NCBI GenBank assembly: GCA_933228675.1
Contig: OW121740.1
Coordinates: forward strand, 160,741,306-160,805,305
DNA: 64,000 bases
Origin: Stomorhina lunata
Taxonomy: Eukaryota > Arthropoda > Insecta > Diptera > Rhiniidae
Direction of reading: 5' to 3'
This document shows positions 12,166-25,030 of this stretch, piece after piece (position 1 is the first letter of the stretch; each line of letters begins with the position of its first letter). A program made the translations under genes and the position numbers. The notes beneath the pieces are model-generated. The model did not search any database, was not told where the DNA came from, and saw only the letters and a list, made by a program, of their open reading frames with translations.

Positions 12166-15100
12166 TCGAAAAATTTTATATAAAAAAGTATTCCTTTTTC
12201 TATTATTTTACAAATTTTAATTTGGAAAAATTTCTTTACAAATTTTAATTTAGAAAATTTCTTTACAATTTTTAAAAAAATTTTAAATCAGAAAATTTTA
12301 TATAAAAATTTTAATTGGAATTTTTTCTATATAAATTTAAAGGTTTTTTATATTTAAACTTTACTTTGAAATTTTTTGCATAAACATTTAATTAAAAAAA
12401 AAATTTTCTTTAAATATTTTACAAACAAAAAAAATTCCACAAAAATGTTACTTTGTTTATACGAATCAGGTTTACTTGATTAGTTTTTCTTTAAATTTCT
12501 TTTGAACCTGCATTCAAGTTCACACACAAAAATTTTCTTTATCAGTTTTCATTTTATTTTTCTCAAATTTTCAAAATTTTCGTAAACTTGATAGTATTGT
12601 CAATCACAATTTTAATTCTGTCAGTTTTTTCTCATACAAATTCAAGACCTGATATGCCAAATTTGACTAGTCTAAAAGTAGACTTAGTAATTTTAAGATT
12701 TAAATTTTTATAAGATTCCTAAAAAATTTCCAAAAAAATTGTTTTGGAAAATTTTCTATTATTTTTTTTTTAATTTAAAATTTTTCTTTAAAATTTAAAA
12801 AATTTCGATTAAAAATTTTTCCAGAAAAATTTCGATTCGAAAATTTTCTATCAAAACTTTAAAATTGACTTTAAAATTTTTTTTATAAAAATTTTGCTTT
12901 GAAAAATTTTTTTTTACCAAGAATTTTTATTTGAAAAATTTTCTTTAAAAATTTTACTGCGTCAATTTTTCTTCGACAAATTTACATTAAAAAAAGTTCT
13001 ATAAACATTTAGGCTCTTAGTATTTTGTATAAAAATTTTCTATAAAAAATAAAAGTTTTGCTAAAAATTTTTGAAAAAATTTTAAATCGTAAAATTTTTT
13101 ATATAAATTTCAATTCGAAAAATTTCCTATAATTTTTTTTATAAAAAATTTACGTTAATTTTTCTTTTGAAACTACTCTGTTAAATTGCAGAATTTTCTA
13201 TAAATATCTTAAAATATTTAAGTAAAATTTTATTACAAAATTTTATCAATAAATAATTTTGAAATAAATTTTGAAATTTTTATGTAATTTTTTTTTTTCA
13301 AATTTTATAACCAAAAATTTTCTTTTTTGAACCAAAAAAAAATCTTAATCAATTTTGACGCCGAAAAATTTTCTATAGGATTTTTATGCCGAAATCTGTT
13401 TTATTATTTAAAAAAAAAATTCTAAACCGAAAAGTTTCCTATAATAATTTTTAAACTTAAATTTTTGTACACAATTTTTTTTATAATTTTATTTTTAACT
13501 GAAAAATTTTCTATTTTCTATAAAATTTTTTTTATCAAAAATTTTCTGTAAAAACTTCCTATAAAATTTTTTAGATCAAAAAATTTTTTATTAAATTTTT
13601 TAATTAAAAAAATTTTCTTTAAAATCTTTTAAACCGAAAATTTTCTATAAAATCTTTTAAACCGAAAATTTTCTATAAAATATTTTAGACCAAAAAATTT
13701 TCTGTACAATTTTTTTAAACAAAAAATTTTCTATAAAATTTTTTAAATCAAAAAATTTTCTACAAAATGTTTTAAACCGAAAATTTTATATAAAATTTTT
13801 TAAACCAACAAATTTTGTGTAAAAGTAAAAGTTTTAAGCGAAAATTTTTTTATACAATTTTTAAACCAAAAAATTTTCTATAAAATTTTATAAACCAGTT
13901 AAATTTTTTAAACCAACAAATTTTTTATACAATTTTTAAGCCGAAAAATTTTCTATAAAATTTTTAAGCCCAAATATTTTCTATAGAATTTTTAAACCGA
14001 AATTTTTTCAATAAAATTTTAAACAAAAAATTTTCTATATAATTTTTTAAACCGAAAATTTTTCTATAAAATTTTTTAAACCGAAAAATTTTCTATAAAA
14101 TTTTTAAACCGAAATTTTTTCAATAACATTTTTAAATAAAAAACTTTCTATAAAATATTTCAAGTCGCAGAATTTTCTATAAAAATTTTTTAATAGGAAA
14201 ATTTTCTATACAATTTATTAAACCGAAAATTTTTCTATAAAATTTTTTAAACCAAAAAATTTTCTATAAAATTTTTTAAACCTGTAAAATTTTTTAAGCA
14301 AAAAAAATTTTTATACAATTTTTAAGCCGAAAAATTTTTTATAAAATTTTTAAGCCCTAAAATTTTCTGTAGAATTCTTTAAACCGAAATTTTTTCAATA
14401 AAATGTTAAACAAAAAATTTTCTATAAAATTTTTTAAATCTGAAAATTTTCTATAAAATTTTTTAGTAGGAAAATTTTCTATAGAATTTTTAAACCGAAA
14501 AATTTTCTGTAAAATTTTTTAAATCGGAAAATTTTCTACAAACATTTTTTAGTAGGAAAATTTTCTATACAATTTTTGAAACCGAAAATTTTTCTATAAA
14601 ATTTTTTAAACCGAAAAATTTTCTACAAAATTTTTTAAACCGAAAAATTTTCTATAAAATTTTTAAACCAAAATTTTTTTAATAAAATTTTTAAACAAAA
14701 AATTTTCTATAAAATTCTTTAAATCGGAAAAATTTTCTATAAAAAAATTTTTAATAGGAAAATTTTCTAAATTTTTTAAATCGGAAAATTTTTTAAAAGG
14801 AAAGTTTTCTTAACAATTTTTTAAACCGAAAATTTTTCTATAAAATTTTTTAAACCGAAAAATTTTTTATAAAATTTTTTAAACAAAAAATTTCTATAAA
14901 ATTTTTAAAACGAAATTTTTTCAATAAAATTTTAAACTGAAAAATCTTCTATAAAATTTCTTAAACCGGAAAATTTTCTATAAAATTTTTTAAACAGAAA
15001 AATTTTAAACCAAAAATTTTCTTTAAAATGAGAAGATGGCATCGAAACGCTTCGAGGAAAGGTTTCCCCACCAACATTTTTTTGTTTTTTTGAAAAAACT

Positions 15101-15390
15101 ATTTATTACAGTAATAAAAAATTGCAATAAATTGGGATCTTAGTGCAATGCACTACAGTAAAACTTTTTTATGAAAAATTTTCTCATCAATTTTTAAAAT
15201 AAAAAAATTTTCTATAAAATTTTTAAACCGAAAATTTTTCTATAAAACTTTTAAACCGAAAAATTTTCATAAAATTTTTTATACCACAACATTTTCCATA
15301 AAATTTTTTTAACCGAAAAATTTTTAAATTAAAAAATTTTCTATAAAACTTTTACTTTGAAAAATTTTCTATAAAGTTTTTTATACAGAA
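12166..15390 (+). repeat. Satellite family B (about 28 bp, AAACCG linker)
   Basis: These are degenerate tandem units of 26-30 bp that follow A4T4-CTAT-A4T6-AAACCG. The AAACCG and CTATA linkers are clearest in 13620-14900. The first 1.3 kb is strongly decayed. Unit length varies, mainly in the length of the A and T runs. The array is interrupted at about 15028-15165 by a short non-repeat fragment. Confidence 0.85.
15028..15165. mobile_element. Fragment of an unclassified dispersed element
   Basis: A patch of mixed composition inside family B contains GAAGATGGCATCGAAACGCT and, downstream, TTGCAATAAATTGGGATCTT. A related pair of motifs (ATCGAAACGCG, then CAATAGACTCGGATCAAGTG) recurs at 15590-15720, and the second motif again near 51195-51225. 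This points to relics of one dispersed element of unknown class. Confidence 0.45.
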
Positions 15391-16950
15391 AAATCAGTTA
15401 TGTAGCCAATGGCTGTAGCAAGAATGTGGGAAGTGAAGTAACATGAAACTGAAAAATATTTGTTTCTACTTTTATTCAGTCCATAATATGAGCTTTTACC
15501 TTTGATTTACAAACATAATTCGTAATGATTATATGTATAAAATAGGTAATAGTGCGAGGTTTTCGATCTGTCTAAAGGATACTCCTCCTGAAGATGATGG
15601 ATAACTAACCATCGAAACGCGTTTAGGAATTGGTTGTCATCACAAACTTTTTAATGTCTTGTATCAATAAATTGTCTATTCCATTAATAGACACATGCAA
15701 TAGACTCGGATCAAGTGCGAATAATTTTTGTTTTCAAAAATATTTTATAAAATTTTTTGAATAGAAAAAAATTCTCAAAAAAAATTTTTAATTTTCAAAA
15801 TTTATTAATTTTCTTTAAAAAATGTCTATATCGATAAATTTTCTAGCCTGTAAAACTGTGGGGCATGATAATGTCTATATAAGCGCTTGAATACGCTAGT
15901 GATGTCAGATGCTACCGGATATTCATGGGTTCATGTATTAGTATGGTATTATGGTTGAGCACGGAAATAAAGCCTCTGGAAATGTAATACATTTTTCTCA
16001 AATGTTTTGTATATTATTGTAGTTGTAGTTGCACATTTTTGTTATTGTTGTTGCTGCTGTTATTGCTACCATTATTGTTCCTGTTTTAACTATTTCTCAT
16101 ACTCGTTTACTTGAACATCCCATATTAAATCATTCTACAAATGAGTTCAGTTGAAAGAACTTCGATCGCAGTTAAAGTGGGGTCCCCTTTAGCCAAGAGT
16201 GGGGGCGTAACTGTGTATGAGAACTAAACAATGAAAACACGCGAATAGTTTTGAAACAAGTGTTTAATGCATTTTCATGTCAGGCCGCTTATCATTATGG
16301 TTAGTCGTTTTTCATTTTATTGCCATGTCTAATATTTACTAAAATAAACTCTATATAAAATTATAATCAGTTTTAAATGTTAAAACATGTATGTGAAATT
16401 AACACCATAAAGATGGTAGATTAAGTTGGAAATGTGATTTGTAACAAGTAGTTAAAATGATTAAAAACAGCTTTGAAGTTGTTTGTAATAATACTCATAG
16501 AAAACCGAAATTGAAAACTTAAGATTTCTTATTCCTTCGACAGGCCCTTAAAGAAACTCGTTCTAACCATTTGCTCAACAAATGCTCATCCTATAATCGG
16601 TTTTACCCTTAAAAAATCGTTAAGTTGTTGAACTAAAAGTTGGCCAGTTTTTATTGTTTTGCGCATTGCAACATTTCTATTTCCAACTTCCAACATTCGT
16701 GAGGGAGGATAAATGTGTTACTATATTTGTTCTGAATTCATTATCGTTTGTTTTTAATGTTGTTTCCATCATTGTTGCTGGAATAGTTTTGTATACACAA
16801 CTAATAATAGAAATAGCGCCAGGAACAAAACTCATTAGAGTAAACAGTATCTCAAACCCATATGCAACCCATCTTTATGCAAAAATTTGAAAATCATTTT
16901 AAATAGTCATCAGGATATGACAAGGAATACTTTATATGTATGAGTAAATC
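15391..16950. other. Single-copy spacer with an element relic at 15590-15720
   Basis: This is mixed single-copy DNA. The 15590-15720 part holds CCATCGAAACGCGTTTAGGA and CAATAGACTCGGATCAAGTG, shared in diverged form with 15045-15150. A GTTGTTG-type run lies at 16020-16085. An open frame at 16654-16890 (plus) contains a hydrophobic stretch, but no start context, splice site or domain supports it. Confidence 0.5.
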
Positions 16951-19880
16951 CATGTTAAAAAGCATTTTTTCATAAAAAAATTTTGTTTAGAACAATTTTG
17001 CATTTAAAAATTTTGTGTAGAAAAATTTTATATTAAAAATTTTCGTTGAAAGAAATGAATTTTATTTTTATGTAAGAGGTTGTGGGTTCGAATCCGGTCT
17101 CAGGTTCATATCATAAAAAAATGCAGCATTCCACACTGCTAAGTGTCACATAATTTCTTTTTTTTCAGTATTTCCTAAAAAATTATTAATCTAATTTAAA
17201 AATCATAAAATTTGTATAAATAAAATTTTCTCTAGAAAAATTTTACATTGAAAATTTTCTATAGAGAAATTTTCTATTAAAAATTTTCAGTAGAAAATTT
17301 TAGATGAACAATTTTTTATAGAAAAATTTTGCAATGAAAATTTTCGTTTCTATTAAAAAATCTTATATTAAAAATTCTCTTAAAAACATTTTTATACTGA
17401 AAATTTTACATTCAAATTTTTTTTAGAAGAATTTTACATTGAAAATTTTCTTTAAAAAAATTTTACATTCACAAATTTTCTATAGGAAAATCTTGTATTA
17501 AAAATTTTCTATAAAAAAATTTTGCATTGAAAATTTTCTATAATAAAACTTTAGCTCGAAAATTTCCTATAGAAAATTTTGACACTGAAAATTTTCTTTA
17601 GCAAATTTTTACATTAAAAATTTTCTATAGAAGTTTTTATATTGAAAATTTTCTATTGAAAATTTTTACATTGAAAATTTTCTTTAGAAAATTTTTACAT
17701 TGAAAATTTTCTATAGAAGTTTTTACATTGAAAATTTTCTATAGAAAATTTTTACATTGAAAATTTTCTACAGAAAATTTTTACATTGAAAATTTTCTAT
17801 AGAAAATTTTTCATAGAAAATTTTTACATTGAAAATTTTCTATAGAAAATTTTTACATTGAAAATTTTCTATAGAAAATTTTTACATTGCAAATTTTTTT
17901 TAGAAATTTTTTAAATTAAAAATTTTCTATAGAAATTTTTTAAGTTAAAAATTTTCTATAGAAATTTTTTAAGTGAAAATAAATTTTTACTTCGGAAATT
18001 TTCTTTAGAGATTTTTTAAATTAAACATTTTCTATAGAAAATTTTTACATTGAAAATTTTTTAAAGAAAAATTTAACATTAAAAATATTTTATAGAAATT
18101 TTTTAAATTTCTTGTGCTTTGAAAATTTTCTATTCGAAATTTTTACATCAAAACTTTTCTGTAGAAAAATTTTAACATTAAAACTTTTCCATAGGAAATT
18201 TTACATTGAAAATTTTCTATAGAAAATTTTTACATTGAAAATTTTCTATAAAAAATTTTTACATTAAAAATTTTCCGTAGAAAAATTTTGCATTGAAAAT
18301 TTTCTACTGAAAATTTTCACATTGAAAATTTTCTATAGATTTTTTTTTAATTAAGAATTTTCTATAGAAAATTTTTGAATAGAAAATTTTTTATAGAAAA
18401 ATTTTATATTTAAAATTTTCTATAGGAAAGTTTTACATCAAAAATTTTCTATAGAAAATTTTTACATTGAAAATTTTCTAAAGAAATTTTTACATTGAAA
18501 ATATTCTATAGAAATTTTTAAATTAAAAATTTTCTATAGAAAATTTTTACATTGTAAATTATCTACAAAAATTTTTTAAATTTAAAGTTTTCTAAAGAAA
18601 ATTTTATATTAAAAATTTTCTATAGAAAATTTTTACATTGAAAAGTTTCTATAGAAAATTTTGGCTATGAAAATTTTCCATAAAAAATTTTTACTTTGAA
18701 AATTTTTTATAGAAAAAGTTTTTCAAAATGAAGTTTTTCGTTAAAAATTTTTTATAGAAAAGTTTTACATTAAAAATTTTCTAAGAAAGCTTTTACATTG
18801 AAAATTTTTTATGAAAGATTTCTAAAAGTTCAATTTTCATTTAACCTAATAAATTTTTTGTAGAACAATTTTACATAAAAAGTTTTCTCTAGAAAAATTT
18901 TACATTAAAAATTTAAATTCAAAAATTTTCAATAAAAATTTTACTAGATGCTTTTACATTGAATATTTTCTATAGAAAAATTTTACATGGGAAATTTTTT
19001 ATAAAAAAAATTTTACATTGAAAATTTTCTATAGAAAAATTTTACATTGAAAATTTTCTATAGAAAAATTTTACATTGAAAATTTTTTATAGAAACATCT
19101 TACATTAAAGATTTTATAATTTAAATTTTTTCATTGAAATTTTTCCATACAAAAATTTTACATTGAAAATATTTTAAGAAAATTTTTACATTGAAAATTT
19201 TTTTATAGAAAATTTTTATATGAATTTTTTTGTAAATACATTTTTACATTGAAAATTTTCCGTAGAAAATTTTTGCATTGAAAATTTTCGATACAAAATT
19301 TTTACATTGAACATTTTCGATACAAAAATTTTATATTAGAAATTTTCTATGGAAAATTTTACATTAAAAATTTTCTATGGAAAAATTTTATATTGACAAC
19401 TTTTTATTAAAAAATTTTACATTGAAAATTTTCTAAAGAAAATGTTTGCGTTGAAAATTTTCTGTAGAAAAAGTTTAACTTTACAATTTTTTTTAGAATA
19501 ATGTATGTTACGTAATAGTTTGATAATTTTCAACAGAAAAATTTTATGTTGAACATTTTTTACACAAAAATTTTTTATTTTAAAATTTTCTAAAATAATT
19601 TTATTAAGAAAAAATTTTAAAATTAGAATTTTCTATGTAACAATTTCACTTAAAAAATTTTTTTGTAGAACAATTTTGCATTTAAAAATTTGCTATAGAA
19701 AATTTTGACATTGACAATTTTCTATAGACAAATTTACATTGAAAATTTTTGTTTACATTGAAAGTTTTCTATAAGAAATTTTAGATTGAAAAAAATTTTC
19801 TTTTTAAAATTTTCACTATAAAAATTGTAATGAAAATTTTCTATAGAGAATTTTTACATTGAAAATTTTCTGGATTAACC
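16951..19880 (+). repeat. Satellite family C, array C1 (29 bp, CTATAG and ACATTG linkers)
   Basis: About 95 units of 29 bp with the plan A4T4-CTATAG-A4T5-ACATTG. The most regular part is 17640-17900. Near 17068-17170 the array is broken by a non-repeat patch with a tRNA-like B box. The same unit in reverse complement makes up array C2 at 21931-25030, so C1 and C2 form arms of roughly 3 kb around about 2 kb of other sequence. Confidence 0.93.
17068..17165 (+). repeat. tRNA-like B-box fragment (possible SINE relic)
   Basis: GGTTCGAATCC at 17085-17095 is a perfect match to the internal B box of RNA polymerase III promoters. It is followed by GGTCTCAGG and ATGCAGCATTCCACACTGC. No A box, acceptor stem or anticodon arm can be drawn upstream, where satellite sequence abuts directly. 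A functional tRNA is therefore excluded. A truncated tRNA-derived SINE or tRNA relic is the likeliest reading. Confidence 0.4.
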
Positions 19881-21394
19881 CATAATCGTTATTTTTAGTT
19901 ATTTTTTTTCTCCCCATTTTCACTTCAGCTGGTTGCTGTAAATGATTTATTATTATTTCGAAATGTTGTCAGTAAAATTTATTTTAAATGATTTTTATCA
20001 TAAACTATGTACAAATACGTTAAAGGGTAAATGTTGATGGCATGTTTAAACATGCAATATGTAAAAAAAATGGGAGAACGTTCTGGGTAGAAGATAATTT
20101 GGCGAAAGGGTTAAAGGTTAGTTAGGGCAAAAAAGTTGTAGAGCTTAACAGTTTTAAACTTTGTTTATACAGTTAGTCAGTGGATATTGGAGGTGGCTAA
20201 GGTCAGCCAGGGGCTTACTGATAATCCAGAGTTACAAGAGAGACAAAAACATAGTAAAATATTAAAATAATTTAATTTCTTCACTTTAATTTAATGTGGG
20301 AACTGGAAGTTTATATTCAATAAGACTTTCAGTTTAGTACTTGTCAGGAATATTTTTTTTTAAATTATTTTCCAGTCCATAAATCTTAAGTGGGTCATAG
20401 CTTTTACCTGTTCATTTCTTCAACCCATTTTCACAGAGACCCCCTGCAATTAAGAAATTTATTTAAAAATTTCTATAATGAATTAAAAGCATCATAAATA
20501 AACGCTGCTGCAATTAATGGGAACAATTGTTGCTCCTTCCATTACCGAAGCCAGTTGCATGCAGGTCTAACATATTTTCCAGTCTAAAAAGCAAAAATAT
20601 TTATTTTATGAGCTAATGGGAAATTCTCTACATTAAAACTTTAACACTTCACCCCTTGGAGCAAAAACTCAACACAACTTAAACAAAAATTAATCAATAT
20701 TTTCTATAACATTGAAAGTTTTGAAATTTATAGAAAAATTTTAAGTTAAGTTAAAATTTTTAACAAAACCCTTAAATTGAAACTTTTTTTCAAACAATTG
20801 ATATGTGTTCGAATGTTCATGTGTATGCAAGAGTTCTGTAGCAACAATCGATTTATTTACAACTTCTTCCGGCTTCGTTTATATGTATGATTTGTATGTT
20901 TTTACCTGTTTTCCGAAAATACAACAAAAAATACCAAGTTTTGCTGTATAAAGTGTAATTTCGCAACAATGTTTGAGTTTTAAGTACTGTAACCTACAAT
21001 ACTATCAACAAAGTTTTGGACAAAAAAAAAAAAAAAAAACTACAGGAATCACACTAAATTTGTTTGCCGTCAATACCCCAACTTTACCAAAACTACGAGT
21101 AACTGAAGAAAAAAACTCAAGCGACTACCAAACAAATTTTTCAAAAATTCAATGCATTTTCGATGGTTGTTCAAAGTGTGAAATATTTATTTACTGAAAA
21201 CGAAATTTCCCAAAAGTGGAAGTTGAAAAAAAATCTGCTTCACAGTTTTCCAATTGTTTACATTTTTTTGCTAAAAAGTAGAAATATAAGGGTATACTAG
21301 CAAATATTGCACTTATACAAACTATATATATGTATGTATATGTGTACAGTATATTTGATTTGAAACTGTCTGTTGTACTTTAGAAAATGGTAGT

Positions 21395-21600
21395 CTAATG
21401 CACCACTAGATTCTGAATAGATTAGGAATATAGACATGTCTTTAGCTAATACTAGAGGTATTATTAGAGCTTAGTAATTCTAGAGGTAAGACTAGAACTA
21501 TGACTAGAGATTGTGATTGTATTTATGATAAATGCTATACCTAGAGATATTACTAAAACTTAAACTTAAGCTAAGACTAGACATAAGAGTAAGGTTCAGC
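21395..21600. repeat. Degenerate ACTAGA-type short repeat
   Basis: ACTAGA, CTAGAG and GACTAGA recur irregularly (for example GAGGTAAGACTAGAACTATG and ACCTAGAGATATTAC) at 6-12 bp spacing, with many substitutions. A comparable patch (AGTTATAGCTCTA, AGTCATAACTCTAG) lies at 29905-30080. The two may be the same decayed simple-sequence family. Confidence 0.45.
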
Positions 21601-21605
21601 TTAGA

Positions 21606-21850
21606 TTGCCATAGATGTCAGAAAGTTTCTGTATATCATTCTGGATAAGACATTTTCCGAGCTAAAACTACATGTTTCGACGATGTACCAAAAATCTGTG
21701 GCGAACTGATACCGAAATCAATTAAATGGTCACCAGTTATTGTGGTTCAGAGTGGACGGGGCTGATATGTTGATCCACCTAGGACCATGGACCCATGCCG
21801 ACTTTATTGCAAAGAACCATGAACTTTGTATGTGAAACAACGAGAATATT
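21606..21850 (+). other. GC-richer island, possible relic coding fragment
   Basis: Base composition rises clearly above the surroundings. One plus-strand frame runs about 75 codons with a single TGA: residues read IILDKTFSELKLHVSTMYQK before the stop and LIHLGPWTHADFIAKNHELC after it. No known domain is recognised, and no intact start or splice pair is evident. It could be a decayed element or an old exon, and both are guesses. Confidence 0.3.
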
Positions 21851-21930
21851 TTTCATTTGATTTCATAAGGGGTTACCTTTAGGCTAGTATTGTCTTTTTC
21901 ATTTTGGCTAAATCTCAAATTATAAGGAAA

Positions 21931-24900
21931 ATATAAAAGTTTAAAAAAAAACTTTTTTCTAAAAAATTTTCGATATAGAAATTTTATAAAGAAAATTTTG
22001 TTTGCAAAAATTTTCTATATATGAGATTACATATAAAATATTTAGTGCAAAAGTAAAAATTTGTCTCTGAATAATATTCGAAGTAAAAACTTTCTTAAGA
22101 GGACTTTCAATGCAAAAATGTTCTTTGGGAAATTTTAAATGTAAAAATGTTCAATATAAAAATTCTCTAATTATTCTAATTTTTTCATAAAAAAAAAATT
22201 TAATTTAAAAATTTTTTAAAGACAAAATTAACAATTTTTTTAATCTTATAATTTCTTTATAAAATATTTCTAATGTAAAAATTTTCTAAAGAAAATTTAT
22301 CACGTAAAATTTTTTTACATAAAATTTTCTATGTAAAAATATTCTATAGCAAATGTTCAATGTAAATTTGTCTGTTGACAATTTTTAATATCTTAAAAAA
22401 ATTTCAATGTAAATTTTTGTATAGAAAATTTGCAAAGAAAACATTTCCTGTAGAAAGTTTTTAATGGAAACATTCATTATAGAAAATTTTCTATAAAAAA
22501 TTTTCAATGGAAAAATTATCTATAGAAAATTTTCAAAGTAAAAATTTTCTATAAAAATATTCAATGTAAAAATTTTCTATAGAAAATTTTCAATGTAAAA
22601 ATTTTTTATAGAAAATTTTCAATGTACAAATTTTCTATTTAAAATTTTCAGTGTCAAAATATTCTATAGAAAATTTTCAATGTCAAAATTTTCTATAGAA
22701 AATTTTTAATGTCAAAATTTTCTATAGAAAATTTTCAATGTCAAAATTTTCTATACAAAATTTGTTACGTAAAAATTCTTTACATAAAATTCTATAAAAT
22801 ATTTTCAATGTAAATTTGTCAATAAAAAAAAAAAAAAAAATATGTAAATATTTGTATTGAAATTTGCAAAGGAAACATATTCTATAGTAAATTTTCAATG
22901 GAAAAATTTTTTATAGAAAATTTTCAATGTAAAATTTTTTTGTTGAAAATTTTCAACGTAAAAAATGTAGAAATTTTTTATAGAAAATTTTTAATCTAAA
23001 AATGTTCTATAGAAAATTTTCAATGTTAAAATTTTTTATAATTTTTTATTGAAAATTTTCAATGTAAAAATTCTTTATAGAAAATTTGTAATCTAAATAT
23101 TTTCTAAAGAAAATTTCCAATTTAAAAATTTTTTATTGAAAATTTTCAATGTAAAAATTTTCTATAGAAAATTTGTTACGTAAAAATTTTCTATAGAAAA
23201 TTTGTTACGTAAAAATTTTCTATAGAAAATTTGTTACGTAAAAATTCTTTACCTAAAATTTTCCATATAAAAATATTCTATAGAAAATTTTCAATGTAAA
23301 TTTGTCTTTAGAAAATTTTTAATATCTTAAAAAAATTTCAATGTATATTTTTATATAAAAAATTTGCAAAGGAAAAATTTTTTTTAGAAAATTTTCAAGG
23401 GAACATTTTTTATAGAAAATTTTCAATGTAAACATTTTTTGTTGAAAATTTTCAATGTAAAAATTTTTTGTTGAAAATTTTCACTGTAAAAATTTTTTGT
23501 AGAAAATTTTTAATCTAAAAATTTTTTATAGAAAATTTCCAATGTAAAAATTTTATATAGAAATTTTTTAATGTAAAAATTTTCTTTAGAAAATTTTCAA
23601 TGTAAAAATTTTTTTGAGGAAAATTTTCAATGTAAAAATTTTCTGAAAAAATTTTTCAATTTGAAAATTTCTATAGAAAATTTTCAATGAAAAAATTTTA
23701 AATTTAAAAATTTTCTATAAACAATTTTCAGTATAAAAATTTTATAGAAAATTTTTAATGGACAAATTTTCAATAGAAAATTTCCAATATAAAAATTTTC
23801 TATAGAAAATTTGCAATGGTAAAATTTTGTGTGGACAATTTGTGATGTAAAAATTTTTTATAGATGTAAAAATTTTCGATAGAAAATTTTCAATGTAAAA
23901 ATTTTCTGAAAAATTATTCAATTTAAAAATTTCTATAGAAAATTTTCAATGTAAAAATTTTCAATTTAAAAATTTTCTATAGAAAATCTTCAATATAAAA
24001 ATTTTCTATAGAAAATCTTCAATATAAAAATTTTATAGAAAATATTCATTATAGAAATTTTATAGAAAATTTTCAATATAAAAATTTTATAGAAAATTTT
24101 CAATATAAAAATTTTATAGAAAATTTTCAATGTATAAACTTTCTTTAGAAAAATTTCAATGTAAAAATTTTTTATAGAAAATTTTCAATGCAAAAATTTT
24201 TTACAGAAAATTTTCAATGTAAAAATTTTCTATAGAAAATTTTCAATGTAAAAATTTTCTATAGAAATTTTCTATAGAAAATGTAAAAATTTTCTATAGA
24301 AAATTTCAATAAAAAATTTTCTATAGAAAATTTCAATGTTAAAATTTTCTATAGTAAATTTTCAATGTAAAAATTTTCTATAAAAAATTTTCAATGTAAC
24401 AATTTTCTATAGAAATTTTCAATATAAAATTTTGTATGGAAAATTTTTAATATAAACATTTTCTATAGAAAACTTTCAATGTAAAAATTTTCTATAGAAA
24501 ATTTTTAGTGTAAAAATTCTTTTTGAAGAAAATTTGCAATGATAAAATTTTTTATAGAAAATTTGTAATGAAAAAATTTTCTATAGAAAATTTGCAATGG
24601 TAAAATTTTATGTAGACAATTTTTGATGTAAAAATTTTTTGTAGAGAATTTTCAATTTAAAAATTTTTTATGAAAAATTTTCTATGTAAAAATTTTCTAT
24701 AGAAAATTTTCAATGTAAAACTTTAATAGAAAATTTTCAATGTATAAATTTTCTAAAGAAAATTTGCAATGATAAAATTTTCTATAGAAAATTTTTATTG
24801 TAAAAGTGTTCTATAAGAAACTTTCAGTGTAAAAATGTTTTATAGGAAATTTTAAATGTAAAAATGTTCTATAGAAAATTTTCAATGTTAGAATTTTCTA

Positions 24901-25030
24901 AAGAATTTTTTCTGTAAAAATTTTCCATAGAAAATTTTCAATGTAAAAATTTTTAATATAACAATTTTCTATTGAAAATTTTCAATGTAAAAAGTTTGTA
25001 TAGAAAATTTTCATTGTAAAATTTTTTTAT
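21931..25030 (-). repeat. Satellite family C, array C2 (inverted copy of C1 unit)
   Basis: About 105 units read A5T4-CTATAG-A4T4-CAATGT, the exact reverse complement of the C1 unit. Subtypes with ACGTAA (23160-23240) and ATTCAATATAA (23990-24110) form short local runs, so amplification was local. With C1 it gives a large inverted pair. Single units are also close to palindromic around CTATAG. Confidence 0.93.

Larger units (their letters stand above)
19881..21930. other. Spacer between inverted arrays C1 and C2
   Basis: About 2 kb of single-copy sequence forms the loop between the two opposite family C arrays. It includes a degenerate CTAG-rich patch (21395-21600) and an unusually GC-rich island (21606-21850), each discussed separately. 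The open frame 20973-21197 crosses a 17-base A run and is not credited. Confidence 0.55.

Noticed and set aside
17068..17165. A functional tRNA gene
   Set aside because: Only the T-arm-like B box is present, and its stem does not pair well. No A box or acceptor stem was found.
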